Below are positions 38,658 to 47,737 of a stretch of DNA of 64,000 nt, one piece after another. Position 1 is the stretch's first letter, and each line of letters opens with the position of its first letter. A model generated the notes under the pieces. That model had not been told where the DNA came from. It ran no database searches and worked only from the letters and a program-made list of their open reading frames with translations. The position numbers and the translations under genes were made by a program. The stretch is from assembly GCF_004799755.1 (NCBI RefSeq), contig NZ_SLUB01000001.1:181462-245461 (forward strand), in the 5' to 3' direction. Source of the stretch: Bacillus timonensis (GTDB taxonomy: Bacteria > Bacillota > Bacilli > Bacillales > Bacillaceae_L).

Positions 38658-39302
38658 ATGAAATGGCAAAGGATACCGCTAGGACCATTACAAACAAATG
38701 CATACATACTTGCAAATACCAAGAAGGAATGTGTCATCTTTGATCCAGGTGGTGATGGGCAAATATTAACGGCCATTTTACGAAAGCAAGGGCTAACACC
38801 AACTGCAATTCTCTTAACACATGCTCATTTTGATCATATTGGTGCCATCGATGATTGTTTAGCCCAGTGGAAAATTCCTGTATATATCCAGGAAAAAGAG
38901 AAAAACTGGCTAAAGGATTCTGCTTTAAATGGGTCTGCTTATTTCATTCCAGGGCAAGAAATACTGTCAAAAGCAGATCCTGACATTCTTCCGATAGAAG
39001 GAGAATTTTCTGTTGGTGACTTTACATTCGATCTTTTTTATACTCCAGGGCACTCGCCAGGAAGTGTTTCGTATCATTGTAAGGAGCTTGGAGTTGTATT
39101 TTCAGGCGACGCCTTATTCCAAGGAAGCATCGGCAGAACAGACCTTCCCGGTGGTAGTCATGAGCAATTACTGGATAGCATCCATAAAAAATTACTCACA
39201 TTACCAGAAGAAACTATCGTCCTCTCAGGACATGGACCAGAAACAACCATCGAAGCTGAAATGGACTCAAATCCATTTTTAAATGGATTCAACCTAAGCT
39301 GA
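38658..39302 (+). CDS. yqgX: MBL-fold metallo-hydrolase (YqgX, glyoxalase II-like)
   Basis: 214 residues. Metallo-beta-lactamase fold with the dinuclear metal motif THAHFDHIGAID, later TPGHSPGSVSYH, SGDALFQGSIGRTD and LSGHGPETT. Annotated as hydroxyacylglutathione hydrolase-like, but bacilli use bacillithiol, so the thioester substrate is uncertain. RBS TGGAGG before ATG 38658. The 3' end forms one arm of a hairpin across the stop codon. Confidence 0.9.
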   Translation: MKWQRIPLGPLQTNAYILANTKKECVIFDPGGDGQILTAILRKQGLTPTAILLTHAHFDHIGAIDDCLAQWKIPVYIQEKEKNWLKDSALNGSAYFIPGQEILSKADPDILPIEGEFSVGDFTFDLFYTPGHSPGSVSYHCKELGVVFSGDALFQGSIGRTDLPGGSHEQLLDSIHKKLLTLPEETIVLSGHGPETTIEAEMDSNPFLNGFNLS

Positions 39303-39683
39303 ATCCATTTAAAAAGCCTCCGGCGGATGCCACAGATTTTCAAGGGAATCTTTTCGAGCTTAAGATCAAAGACTAAGAACGCCACGTCCTGTGGCAACGT
39401 CTTTGTGACCCACCTCGTGTGGACCTAAAAAATCTGGGCGCAAATACGCCAAGGCGTATTTGATTAAACGGGTTTTAACTAAAAAAGAAAAGGTCCGACT
39501 CGAATAGTCAGACCTTTTCCTGGGGATGTTTAGCACTAAGAATACCTTCTTAATGCCCTGAAATTTTGGCATGAGCCAAGACTTATATATCCGTATAATG
39601 GGAGGGATATTGTAAGCTACTAAACTTACAATATAATAATATAAACACTGTGTCAATGGTGAAAACTAGCAAAAGGTGAGAAG
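39303..39683. other. 380-bp gap filled with inverted repeats
   Basis: Contains, in order: the right arm of a perfect 11-bp hairpin spanning the yqgX stop (AAATGGATTCA at 39281-39291 / TGAATCCATTT at 39300-39310), repeat B copy 2, CAAATACGCC/GGCGTATTTG (39441-39462), AAAAGGTC..GACCTTTT (39489-39518), TTGGC/GCCAA (39566-39578), and ATATTGTAAG/CTTACAATAT (39607-39634). No ORF with a ribosome binding site was found. Confidence 0.6.
39368..39424 (-). repeat. Dispersed structured repeat B, copy 2
   Basis: Reverse-strand copy of the element at 324-381. Folds as CCAC/GTGG, then CAAAGAC/GTCTTTG enclosing GCCAC/GTGGC. Pairing is kept although several bases differ between the copies. Confidence 0.7.
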
Positions 39684-40793
39684 ATGCAGCGCATTCTAAA
39701 AGAACTTATAAAATCATCTCCATACAACAAAATTACATATGAAGAGTATATGAGTACTGTCCTTTATCATGAAGAAAACGGGTATTATATGAAACACGAA
39801 GAGAAGGTAGGTAAAAAAGGAGATTTCATCACAACTAGCAATATCTCCAATGTTTTTGGGAAACTATTTGCCTCGGTGTTCCATAAACTAATCATGCAAG
39901 AAAAAATATCTCCGTTTATCTGTGAAGTTGGTGGAGGAAATGGGAGATTCGCAAAGGCTGTATTGGACGAATTACAGAATAACTACAAAGAAACATATCA
40001 GGAAATCACATATATCATGATTGAAACAAGTCCGTACCATCGACGCTTGCAGCAGGAGCTTCTCCCGATAGGTGAAAAAGTAATCCAATATCGAAGTTTA
40101 GATGAAGCTAAAAAGAATTTTCCACTATTTAATGGCATTCTTTTTTCAAATGAATTATTTGATGCGTTCCCGGTTAGAGTGATTGAGAATCAAAATGATA
40201 ACATGTATGAAGTGAAAATCACACTGAATAAGGATGAACAGCTTTGTGAAATTTTTGAGCCGCTTACGGATGAGCGAATTCTGCATTATTTAGATCATAC
40301 GAAGATAGGGCTTGTTCCTGGACAAAGATTTGAGATCCCACTTCAAATGCTGTCTTATTTAAAGGAGTTAAATGAGTTTCTTGGAAATGTCGTTGTCTTT
40401 ACTGTTGATTACGGATATACAAATGAGGAATGGATAGAACCTGCTAGAAAGAAGGGGAGTCTTCGTGGCTATTACAAGCATCAGTTAATTAACAATCCAC
40501 TTGAATATCCAGGTCAAATGGATCTTACCACCCATATCCATTTTGATACACTGATTTCAATTGGTACAAAACATGGGCTTGAATTTGTAAAGAAACTGAG
40601 ACAGGATGAATTTCTACTAGCAGCGGGGATTCTGACGTTTTTACAGGATAACTTTGATTCGAATCCTTTTTCAGAAAAAAGTAAACAAAATCGTGCCATT
40701 CGTTCACTTATCATGGATGGCGGAATGAGTACGGCTTTTCATGTCCTTATCCAGCAAAAAAATAGTAAAATCAATTGGGATCAAGTATTCTAA
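39684..40793 (+). CDS. SAM-dependent methyltransferase, MidA/NDUFAF7 (DUF185) family
   Basis: 369 residues. Starts with PYNKITYEEYMSTVLYHEENG, a family signature. SAM-binding loop CEVGGGNGRFAKAVLDEL, later ILFSNELFDAFPVRVI and TVDYGYTNEEW. The mitochondrial relative methylates an arginine of complex I; the bacterial target is unknown. RBS AAAGGTGAGAAG before ATG 39684. Bidirectional terminator downstream. Confidence 0.87.
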   Translation: MQRILKELIKSSPYNKITYEEYMSTVLYHEENGYYMKHEEKVGKKGDFITTSNISNVFGKLFASVFHKLIMQEKISPFICEVGGGNGRFAKAVLDELQNNYKETYQEITYIMIETSPYHRRLQQELLPIGEKVIQYRSLDEAKKNFPLFNGILFSNELFDAFPVRVIENQNDNMYEVKITLNKDEQLCEIFEPLTDERILHYLDHTKIGLVPGQRFEIPLQMLSYLKELNEFLGNVVVFTVDYGYTNEEWIEPARKKGSLRGYYKHQLINNPLEYPGQMDLTTHIHFDTLISIGTKHGLEFVKKLRQDEFLLAAGILTFLQDNFDSNPFSEKSKQNRAIRSLIMDGGMSTAFHVLIQQKNSKINWDQVF

Positions 40794-40800
40794 GACAAAT

Positions 40801-40830
40801 AAAAAAAGCGATGTTTCCATCGCTTTTTTT
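40801..40830. terminator. Bidirectional terminator between the MidA-type gene and yqgY
   Basis: Perfect stem AAAAAGCGATG / CATCGCTTTTT between convergent genes. Confidence 0.88.
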
Positions 40831-41071
40831 AGTGACCTCCGCCTAACGGCATCATAAATGTGGTGTAGTAAGAGAAGGCACAGAAGAAAACAGTCAAATA
40901 TGCGCCAAACACGTAAATATACATTCTTTCAGACAATTTTAAGAAGCTTAAAAGGACGAAAAATCCGGTTTGTGCAAAGAAAATTAGTGCTAGAACATCC
41001 ATACCACCAACGTAGAACATTACTGAAAAGATACCTGTCCAAAAACCTAAAACACGGTACATACGTTCCAT
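40829..41071 (-). CDS. yqgY: DUF2626 family membrane protein (YqgY)
   Basis: 80 residues, ATG at 41071 with GGGAGGG upstream. Three hydrophobic helices: YRVLGFWTGIFSVMFYVGG, VLALIFFAQTGFFVLLSF, and YIYVFGAYLTVFFCAFSYY, ending in MPLGGGH. Small conserved bacillar membrane protein of unknown role. Position upstream of comG matches yqgY. Confidence 0.85.
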   Translation of the reverse strand: MERMYRVLGFWTGIFSVMFYVGGMDVLALIFFAQTGFFVLLSFLKLSERMYIYVFGAYLTVFFCAFSYYTTFMMPLGGGH

Positions 41072-41148
41072 ATGTATATTTCCCTCCCTTGTAAATGATA
41101 AACACTCACTTTTATTATTATAATGTAACGATTACATAAATGTAAACA

Positions 41149-41841
41149 TTACTTTGCGACAAATGCGTGATAACTGCAAGAATTACATCCAAGAATCATG
41201 TTTTCTGACTCTTCTAGCACCACATCGTCAAATAGTAAATCAAACATTCCTCTTAAAAAGGCATGATGCATACCACAAACAGCTTCAAAATTTTCTTGTG
41301 CAATTTCTTTAAAAGGACAATTGTTAATTTTTAAGAAAATCTTTGTCTTGTCCTTATTATGGTCTAAATCTGGATAAAAACCCGCCACTGTGGATGCCTT
41401 TTTTAAAATGTCTAGCTTTTGATCAAAGGTTAGCTCATGAATCGAAACAGGGATTTGATGGTTGACCAATTCTTCACCAAATCGTCTACCTGTTTGTTCA
41501 AGTGCCATTTTACCTACATCACCGAGGGAAGCCATTGTTTCAATTGCAATTTTTGAAAGTAACTGATAGTCGCGAAATGGAAAATTAATCTGAATATGAT
41601 CATTCGATAATCGGTACAGACGACTCGGTCTGCCACCTTTTCCGGTTTTCTTGGCTTCTGAAACAAGCATATTTACATCTTCAAGCTTTGTTAAATGCAG
41701 TCTAGCAACGTTTGGATGAATCTCAAATTCTTCTGCGATTTCTTGTACGGTGACATCTTCATTTTGTTTAATAATGTATTGATAAATATAATATCGTGTT
41801 GGGTCTGCTAAAACGTTCGTAATCTTTAGTGTCTGTTCCAC
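41149..41841 (-). CDS. Winged-helix transcriptional regulator with cysteine-rich C-terminal domain
   Basis: Start at GTG 41841, 8 nt after AAGGAG. 230 residues. ArsR/DeoR-like winged helix at the N-terminus (LADPTRYYIYQYI, VQEIAEEFEIHPNVARLHLTKL, GKGGRPSRLYRLS). The C-terminal domain carries Cys175-x13-Cys189-x29-Cys219-x2-Cys222, which suggests an iron-sulfur cluster or zinc, as in SufR-like regulators. Monocistronic and divergent from comGA. Targets unknown. Confidence 0.82.
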   Translation of the reverse strand: MEQTLKITNVLADPTRYYIYQYIIKQNEDVTVQEIAEEFEIHPNVARLHLTKLEDVNMLVSEAKKTGKGGRPSRLYRLSNDHIQINFPFRDYQLLSKIAIETMASLGDVGKMALEQTGRRFGEELVNHQIPVSIHELTFDQKLDILKKASTVAGFYPDLDHNKDKTKIFLKINNCPFKEIAQENFEAVCGMHHAFLRGMFDLLFDDVVLEESENMILGCNSCSYHAFVAK

Positions 41842-42040
41842 CGTTATCACTCCTTGCGAGCCTTATGTTATCCTCATTATAGTACAGTTAAATACCATCA
41901 ATAAGTGATTTATATCACTTGTAGGTAAATGTTCACAAAACTACAAAGTATTTTACAACTTGATTAGCATATTTTTTAAGCAACCATCATATCATGTATT
42001 GATTCCTCCTAATGATAGATAAATCTTGCATCGCTTTTAA

Positions 42041-42077
42041 AAAATACAACCATCATGGCAGTGGTTGTATTTTTTAT
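42041..42077. terminator. Orphan terminator in the regulator-comGA gap
   Basis: Stem AATACAACCA / TGGTTGTATT with A run before and T run after, so it works in either direction. It lies in a 356-bp gap (41842-42197) between divergent genes; no ORF with a good ribosome binding site is visible there, so the transcript it ends is unknown. Confidence 0.75.
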
Positions 42078-42197
42078 TGTCTAAACGTTCAAATAAAGTT
42101 CACAATTATTTTTTATGAAAAAGAAGGAGTTTGTAGATTTTTGTTGAAATATGATACCTGCAAGAGAAAAAAATAATATAAGAGGAGTGTGAAGTAT

Positions 42198-43274
42198 TTG
42201 AGTGATATCGAACAGCTCGGTGATCAATTGATCGAAGACGCTTGGTCAATGAGTGCATCTGATATTCATTTTGTCCCCAAAATCAAGGATGCTATGATCC
42301 AATACCGACTCGATAGTGATTTATTCAATAAGCAAACGATCCCAAAAGATGTTTGCGAACGCTTGATTTCCCATTACAAGTTCCTTGCTGGAATGGATAT
42401 TGGAGAAAGGAGAAGACCGCAAAATGGGGCGATAACGCTAAATCTCAAAGGCGTAACCATTAACCTTCGATTGTCTACACTGCCCACACCCTACAACGAA
42501 AGTCTAGTCATACGTATCCTACCTGAAACACCATCTCATTCTCTTGCAAAATTATCGCTATTTCCGAATATGACAACTAAATTGCTCTCCCTTTTGAAGC
42601 ATTCACATGGCCTTATCATCTTCACAGGTCCGACAGGCTCTGGTAAGTCTACCACCCTCTATTCCTTACTGCACGCAACGAAGAAACTTTTCAACCGGAA
42701 TATTATTACATTAGAGGATCCAATCGAAAAAAGAAGTGAAGATGTCCTACAGGTCCAGGTGAACGAAAAAGCAGGCATCACCTATGCCCATGGTTTGAAG
42801 GCAATTTTACGACATGATCCCGATATTATTATGGTAGGTGAAATTCGGGATACTGAAACGGCAAAAATTGCAGTCCGCGCAGCTCTTACGGGTCATTTGG
42901 TACTGTCAACGATGCATACAAGAGATTCAAAGGGTGCAATTTATCGGCTGTTAGAATTTGACGTAACCTTACAGGAAATTGAACAAACGTTAATTGCCAT
43001 CGCAGCACAAAGGCTTGTTGATTTAAAATGTCCATATTGTGAAGGGAAATGTTCACCACTTTGTAAGAAGTATCGAAAAATTAGAAGAGTAGGTGTGTAC
43101 GAGCTTTTGAATGGGCACGCCTTAACGGAAGTAATGAAAGAAGCAAGGGGTGACAAAGCAGAGTATCACTATGAAAAATTAAAAGATGTCATCAAAAAAG
43201 GAATTGCCCTTGGATACTTATATCCGGATGCGTTAGAAAGATGGGTTGTCAATGATGACAAAGAAAGGAAATAA
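42198..43274 (+). CDS. comGA: Competence pilus assembly ATPase ComGA
   Basis: Start placed at TTG 42198 (GAGGAG about 10 nt upstream), giving MSDIEQLGDQLIEDAW as in other ComGA; an upstream GTG lies on the ribosome site. 358 residues. Type II/IV secretion ATPase: SASDIHFVP, Walker A GPTGSGKST, Asp box ITLEDPIE, Walker B IIMVGEIRD, His box GHLVLSTMHT, then a cysteine tetrad (CPYCEGKCSPLC). Powers the transformation pilus. First gene of comG. Confidence 0.95.
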   Translation: MSDIEQLGDQLIEDAWSMSASDIHFVPKIKDAMIQYRLDSDLFNKQTIPKDVCERLISHYKFLAGMDIGERRRPQNGAITLNLKGVTINLRLSTLPTPYNESLVIRILPETPSHSLAKLSLFPNMTTKLLSLLKHSHGLIIFTGPTGSGKSTTLYSLLHATKKLFNRNIITLEDPIEKRSEDVLQVQVNEKAGITYAHGLKAILRHDPDIIMVGEIRDTETAKIAVRAALTGHLVLSTMHTRDSKGAIYRLLEFDVTLQEIEQTLIAIAAQRLVDLKCPYCEGKCSPLCKKYRKIRRVGVYELLNGHALTEVMKEARGDKAEYHYEKLKDVIKKGIALGYLYPDALERWVVNDDKERK

Positions 43275-44295
43275 AAATTGGACTTTAAAAGAACAGTCCT
43301 TATATTTAAGTAGAATCGGGGACCTACTTGATCAAGGCTATACTTTTGAACATGCCTCACAATTTTTACTCTTTCAGCTCCCCAAAAAACATAGTCAAGA
43401 TGTGACGTCCATTATTGAGACCTGTAAACAGGGTGAATCTTTGTACACAGCCTTCAGCAAAGTCGGTTTTCACAAGGATATCTTAGGTTATATATATTTT
43501 GCTGAGCAGCATGGCGATGTTTCATTTGCTCTTCGTGAAGGAAGTGCGATGCTACAAAAAAAGCTGAACCATCTTGATAAAGGAAAAAAGCTCATTCGCT
43601 ATCCATTAGCCCTTTTGTTATTTGTTGGTTTTATGTTCACGATGATTGAAAAAGTTCTATTGCCACAGTTTGAAAGCCTATTTACCTCCATGAGTTATGA
43701 ACAAACGATGATTTCCAAGTTTTTAGTAAAGCTCCCAGAACTAAATCGATATTTGTTCCTCATGATCGGTTTACTAGTAATTATTAGCCTCGGTTATTAT
43801 TTTCTTCATTTTCAAAAAAGACCTCCCGTTGAAAAAATGAAGCTACTCTTAAAGATACCCATTTTTAAAAAAGTAATGATTATGTATAATACCCATTTCT
43901 TTTCCGTACAGCTCAGTAATTTGTTAAAAGGCGGATTATCCATTTTTCAAGCCTTAACCATGTTTGAGCAGCAGCTTCACTCGCCGTTTTTTCGAGAGGA
44001 AGCAAAAGAAATGAAGATGCTATTGAGAGCGGGTAACCGGTTTGAAGATATTTTAAGAGTACGAGAGTATTACGAGGCAGATTTAGCGATGATCATTCTG
44101 CATGGTCAATCAAATGGAAACCTAGCAAGCGAGCTTCAGCATTATAGTCAATATGTTATGGAAAAAGCCGAGGAAAAAGTGACAAGATTATTAGCGATTG
44201 TACAACCAATTTTGTTTTTGATGATTGGAGTCATCATCATGCTCATGTATGGGGCCATCATGATTCCAATGTTTCAGCTATTAAACGGAATATAG
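43252..44295 (+). CDS. comGB: Competence pilus inner-membrane platform protein ComGB
   Basis: Starts in the last 23 bases of comGA (ATG 43252 or 43255; site weak, so coupling is likely). 347 residues. Two type II secretion F domains, each followed by membrane helices: helices near LIRYPLALLLFVGFMFTMI, YLFLMIGLLVIISLGYYFL, and a C-terminal IVQPILFLMIGVIIMLMYGA. Contains the second-domain FRQAL-type segment SIFQALTMFEQQL. Confidence 0.93.
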   Translation: MMTKKGNKNWTLKEQSLYLSRIGDLLDQGYTFEHASQFLLFQLPKKHSQDVTSIIETCKQGESLYTAFSKVGFHKDILGYIYFAEQHGDVSFALREGSAMLQKKLNHLDKGKKLIRYPLALLLFVGFMFTMIEKVLLPQFESLFTSMSYEQTMISKFLVKLPELNRYLFLMIGLLVIISLGYYFLHFQKRPPVEKMKLLLKIPIFKKVMIMYNTHFFSVQLSNLLKGGLSIFQALTMFEQQLHSPFFREEAKEMKMLLRAGNRFEDILRVREYYEADLAMIILHGQSNGNLASELQHYSQYVMEKAEEKVTRLLAIVQPILFLMIGVIIMLMYGAIMIPMFQLLNGI

Positions 44296-44309
44296 AAAGG
44301 GAGATTGAA

Positions 44310-44639
44310 TTGAAACAAAAGAATCAAAAGGGATTTACCCTTGTAGAAATGTTAGTCGTTTTATTAGTCGTATCGATCCTGCTGTTGATAACGGTACCTA
44401 ATGTGACAAAGCATAATTCTGTCATTAAGGCTAAGGGTTGTGAGGCAATGGTTAAAATGGTTGAGGCGCAGGTGCAGGCTTATGAGATGGAGGAGGGCCA
44501 TGGTCCATTAACATCTTTAGATACGTTAGCAACTGAAGGATATTTTAAGGGTAATGAGGTCCCTGCCTGTCCTAATGGAGACATAATAAAAATGGATTCA
44601 GAGCGTAATATTGTTCATGAAAAGCCTACCGCAGGTTAA
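44310..44639 (+). CDS. comGC: Major competence pseudopilin ComGC
   Basis: TTG start at 44310 after AAAGGGAG. 109 residues. Class III signal cut site KGFTLVEMLVVLLVVSILLL, to be processed by ComC prepilin peptidase, with the Glu5 of pilins present. Two cysteines (KGCEAM, PACPNG) can form the intramolecular disulfide of ComGC. Overlaps comGD. Confidence 0.95.
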   Translation: MKQKNQKGFTLVEMLVVLLVVSILLLITVPNVTKHNSVIKAKGCEAMVKMVEAQVQAYEMEEGHGPLTSLDTLATEGYFKGNEVPACPNGDIIKMDSERNIVHEKPTAG

Positions 44640-45069
44640 TGAAAAAGGCTTCACCTTAATAGAAGCATTGCTGGTTCTATCTATCGTCATCATTATTTCC
44701 TCAATTAGTATTCTACAACTTAGACCCCTTCATGAATCGAAAAAAATGGATCAATTTCTGGAGCAGCTTCAAAATGATATCTTTTTAAGTCAGCAGTATG
44801 CAATAAGCAATAGTGAGCCGGCCACACTGTATTTCAGTTCGAGTGGCTCCTATTATCGGCTAACAAAGGGGGATTCGCAGGTAGCATTTATTATTCGGAA
44901 AATTGACCCTGCCATCCACATTCAAATTACAACGCTTGGTCAGAAATTAGTTTTTACAAGTAACGGAAATATTCGACGTGCTGGTGAAATTAGATTTCGG
45001 TATAAAGAGAGTGTCTATATTGTCACGTTCTTATTAGGAAAGGGTAGGTTTTATGTTAGTAAAGGATAA
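44617..45069 (+). CDS. comGD: Competence minor pseudopilin ComGD
   Basis: 150 residues from ATG 44617 inside the end of comGC. Prepilin motif KGFTLIEALLVLSIVIIIS at residue 10 onward, then a globular beta-rich domain. Overlaps comGE by 17 bases. Confidence 0.92.
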   Translation: MKSLPQVNEKGFTLIEALLVLSIVIIISSISILQLRPLHESKKMDQFLEQLQNDIFLSQQYAISNSEPATLYFSSSGSYYRLTKGDSQVAFIIRKIDPAIHIQITTLGQKLVFTSNGNIRRAGEIRFRYKESVYIVTFLLGKGRFYVSKG

Positions 45070-45391
45070 ACGGGGCTTTACGATGGTAGAGATGCTTCTG
45101 TCAGTATCCATCTGGCTAATGCTTTGTGTGACGCTTCTGCCGCAGTTAATGTTTATCATGACAGAACGAAGGAATACAGAAATCTTTAATATCGGAACTC
45201 AATTACTTTCAGAAGAACTGCAAAAAGGGTATAACGGAGAATCTGCAATAAATCACTTGGTGAAATACGGGGTTACCTACAAATTCACAAAAAATTATAA
45301 TGAGACGTTTCAAAAGTCAGAGCTTTGTGTCACTTGGGAGGACAAGCTTTCAAGAACGTATGAAAGATGTGGATTTCTAAATGGTGAGTAA
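45053..45391 (+). CDS. comGE: Competence minor pseudopilin ComGE
   Basis: 112 residues. Prepilin motif RGFTMVEMLLSVSIWLML right after a basic tip (MLVKDK). Small globular C-terminal domain with two cysteines. AAAGGGTAGG upstream of ATG 45053, overlaps both neighbours. Confidence 0.9.
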   Translation: MLVKDKRGFTMVEMLLSVSIWLMLCVTLLPQLMFIMTERRNTEIFNIGTQLLSEELQKGYNGESAINHLVKYGVTYKFTKNYNETFQKSELCVTWEDKLSRTYERCGFLNGE

Positions 45392-45815
45392 TCAAAAGGG
45401 GTTTACATTTGTTGAGATGCTCGTCACCTTTTCAATCCTCCTTGTTATTCTTGGATTTATCGCACCTTTTCTAAGTGTGGTTTATCGCGATAATGGGGAA
45501 CAATTTAACAAGTTAGAATGGCAAATCTTACTTCAACAAATGAAAATGGAAATCCGTGAAGCAAGGGAGATTACCGTTTCAGGTGGTGAATCTGTGTCTT
45601 TTATTAATGTAGTGGGTGATGTAGTAAGTTTTGAAAAATATCAAGATAAAATAAGAAGAAGGGTCAATTCAAAAGGGCATGAATTGTTACTTCAACATAT
45701 CACAGATGTTACATTTGAACCAAGAACCAATGGCTTTTTAATTACTGTTGTGACGGTTGATGGTAAGACGTATCAAGCCTTAATCTCATCCTTAACATCA
45801 GTGGAGGTTACGTAA
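45381..45815 (+). CDS. comGF: Competence minor pseudopilin ComGF
   Basis: 144 residues. Prepilin motif KGFTFVEMLVTFSILLVILG, then a beta-rich domain (LEWQILLQQMKMEIREA is the family hallmark). Starts 11 bases inside comGE. Confidence 0.92.
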   Translation: MVSNQKGFTFVEMLVTFSILLVILGFIAPFLSVVYRDNGEQFNKLEWQILLQQMKMEIREAREITVSGGESVSFINVVGDVVSFEKYQDKIRRRVNSKGHELLLQHITDVTFEPRTNGFLITVVTVDGKTYQALISSLTSVEVT

Positions 45816-45817
45816 AG

Positions 45818-46201
45818 ATGAAAAATGAAAAAGGTTTTATCCTCCCCGTTACCATCGCGATTTCGTTTTTGTTTTTTCTCGTTTTTACCTCCCAGGTCAA
45901 TGCTTATCTGACGGAAAAAGCCTTCTCAAAAGAAACAGAAGAAATATTAATTCTGGAGAATTTAATGCAACTGGGAGTCGGCGACATGAAGGAAATATTA
46001 CTGAGTGAAGAGGAAAGTAAAGAATTAACGGGCTCATTCAATTATCCAAAAGGGCTGATCACTTACAACGTTTCGCCCGCAACAATGACAACATCGTATA
46101 TTACTTTAATATGTAAGACAAATGAGCAACGGAAAAGCAGTGCACGCTTTATGTACGATTATGAAACAAAAGAGATTAGTTCCTGGTTAGATTTACGTTA
46201 G
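45818..46201 (+). CDS. comGG: Competence minor pseudopilin ComGG
   Basis: 127 residues, GGAGG upstream of ATG 45818. Atypical pilin-like start KGFILPVTIAISFLFFLVF; ComGG proteins lack the canonical Glu5, as seen here. Last pilin gene of the operon. Confidence 0.9.
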   Translation: MKNEKGFILPVTIAISFLFFLVFTSQVNAYLTEKAFSKETEEILILENLMQLGVGDMKEILLSEEESKELTGSFNYPKGLITYNVSPATMTTSYITLICKTNEQRKSSARFMYDYETKEISSWLDLR

Positions 46202-46277
46202 AACACAAATTTTTGTGGTTACAATTATATCATGGTGGAAATAATAACATTAAGGCTCGAAAAAGGTAGGTGTTATT

Positions 46278-46469
46278 ATGTCTACAAACGATTATGTTAA
46301 ATTTGTAACCCAACAGTTTGTCAAGTTTATAGACCAACCGAAAGAAGTTCGGAAAGCAACGAGGCAGCAGCGTAAGGAAGAACAGGCTCCATTAACAAAT
46401 CGGTGGTTTGGGATTATGCCATTAGCTGTATCGCTTATGTTTAAGAAAAAGAAAAAAGGAGGGAGCTGA
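46278..46469 (+). CDS. yqzE: YqzE family small protein
   Basis: 63 residues: MSTNDYVKFVTQQFVKFIDQ, a basic middle, then RWFGIMPLAVSLMFKKKKKGG, a short hydrophobic helix with a lysine tail. RBS AAAGGTAGGTG. Conserved directly after comGG in bacilli. Function unknown; may be cotranscribed with comG. Confidence 0.85.
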   Translation: MSTNDYVKFVTQQFVKFIDQPKEVRKATRQQRKEEQAPLTNRWFGIMPLAVSLMFKKKKKGGS

Positions 46470-46668
46470 TGTTGATCCTCAGCTCTCTTGCTCCTTATTC
46501 CTGCCTTCCTAACATGGATATGTGCTCATTGACCAGAAGTAGTGGGCGTTTGTCCATTTTGTGAAAATTTAATGGGGGATGTAAATATGTAGCTTTTGGT
46601 TTCTATTCACAATCAATTATTAGTATGATAGAGTATAAGTTACATATTAGGTAGGAGTGACAGGTTAG

Positions 46669-47691
46669 ATGACTACAAAAGAAGAAAAAATTGTTGATCA
46701 GTTGAATCGACCTTTACGTGATTTGCGTATTTCTGTCACAGATCAATGTAATTTCCGTTGCTCTTATTGTATGCCTAAAGAAATCTTTGGAGATGATTAT
46801 TCATTCTTACCGCTGGGAGAATTATTATCCTTTTCTGAAATAGAAACGTTGACAAGAAGTTTTGTCAAACTAGGTGTGCAAAAGATTCGGTTAACTGGTG
46901 GAGAACCTTTAGTAAGAAAAAATGTCCATGAACTTGTTGAGCGTTTAACTCATATAAAAGGTATTGAAGATATTGCCCTCACAACAAACGGTGTATTTTT
47001 ACCGAAATATGCAAAGCAATTAAAGGGAGCAGGTCTTCAGCGTGTAAATGTAAGCCTTGATGCAATTGACAATGATATATTTAAAGGAATGAATGGCCGT
47101 TCTGTTGGCGTAAAACCTGTACTTAAAGGGATTGAAGCTGCGCAGGAAGCGGGACTTCTTGTGAAAATGAACATGGTCGTTCAAAAAGGTAAAAATGATT
47201 CGCAAATTTTACCGATGGCTCGTTATTTTAAAGAAAAAGGCATTACCCTTCGCTTCATTGAATTTATGGACGTTGGTACAACAAATGGTTGGAATTTTGA
47301 TCAGGTTGTTTCGAAAAAAGCAATTCACGACCTCATCAACAGTGAAATGCCATTGGAACCAATAGATGCCGAGTATTTCGGCGAAGTAGCAAAACGATAT
47401 CGTTATGTGGGGACAGACGTCGAAATCGGCTTCATCTCGTCTGTTACAGAATCCTTCTGTTCAAGCTGTACAAGAGCAAGAATTTCTGCAGATGGGAAAC
47501 TGTATACTTGTCTGTTCGCAACAGCGGGGCATGATTTAAAATCATTAATTCGTTCGGGTGCAACCGAGAGTGATATTGATGAAGCACTTAAATTAGTATG
47601 GCAGGCAAGACGTGATCGCTATTCAGATGAGCGTACAGAGGAAACAGCGAAAAAACGCAAGAAAATTGAAATGTCATATATTGGTGGGTAA
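46669..47691 (+). CDS. moaA: GTP 3',8-cyclase MoaA (molybdenum cofactor)
   Basis: 340 residues. Radical-SAM enzyme of the first step of molybdopterin synthesis. N-terminal cluster [21 protein letters not shown]-terminal cluster [10 protein letters not shown] plus a third Cys in YTCLFA; ends with the essential Gly-Gly. RBS TAGGTAGGAG before ATG 46669. No other mo-cofactor gene is in the window and B. subtilis has no moaA at this site, so it looks like an added single gene. Confidence 0.95.
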   Translation: MTTKEEKIVDQLNRPLRDLRISVTDQCNFRCSYCMPKEIFGDDYSFLPLGELLSFSEIETLTRSFVKLGVQKIRLTGGEPLVRKNVHELVERLTHIKGIEDIALTTNGVFLPKYAKQLKGAGLQRVNVSLDAIDNDIFKGMNGRSVGVKPVLKGIEAAQEAGLLVKMNMVVQKGKNDSQILPMARYFKEKGITLRFIEFMDVGTTNGWNFDQVVSKKAIHDLINSEMPLEPIDAEYFGEVAKRYRYVGTDVEIGFISSVTESFCSSCTRARISADGKLYTCLFATAGHDLKSLIRSGATESDIDEALKLVWQARRDRYSDERTEETAKKRKKIEMSYIGG

Positions 47692-47694
47692 ATG

Positions 47695-47731
47695 GAAAAG
47701 AGGTGCTTCGTAAATGCAGCACCTCTTTTTA
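47695..47731. terminator. Bidirectional terminator between moaA and the DUF2512 gene
   Basis: Stem AAAGAGGTGC / GCACCTCTTT between convergent genes, with T run. Confidence 0.85.
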
Positions 47732-47737
47732 TTATAA

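Noticed and set aside
39366..39656. 96-codon - strand ORF in the yqgX-MidA gap
   Set aside because: Composed of inverted repeats and repeat B; no ribosome site and no protein-like composition.
42078..42197. ComK boxes (AAAA-N5-TTTT pairs) before comGA
   Set aside because: The stretch is AT-rich but I could not find two boxes with the required spacing by eye; needs a motif scan.
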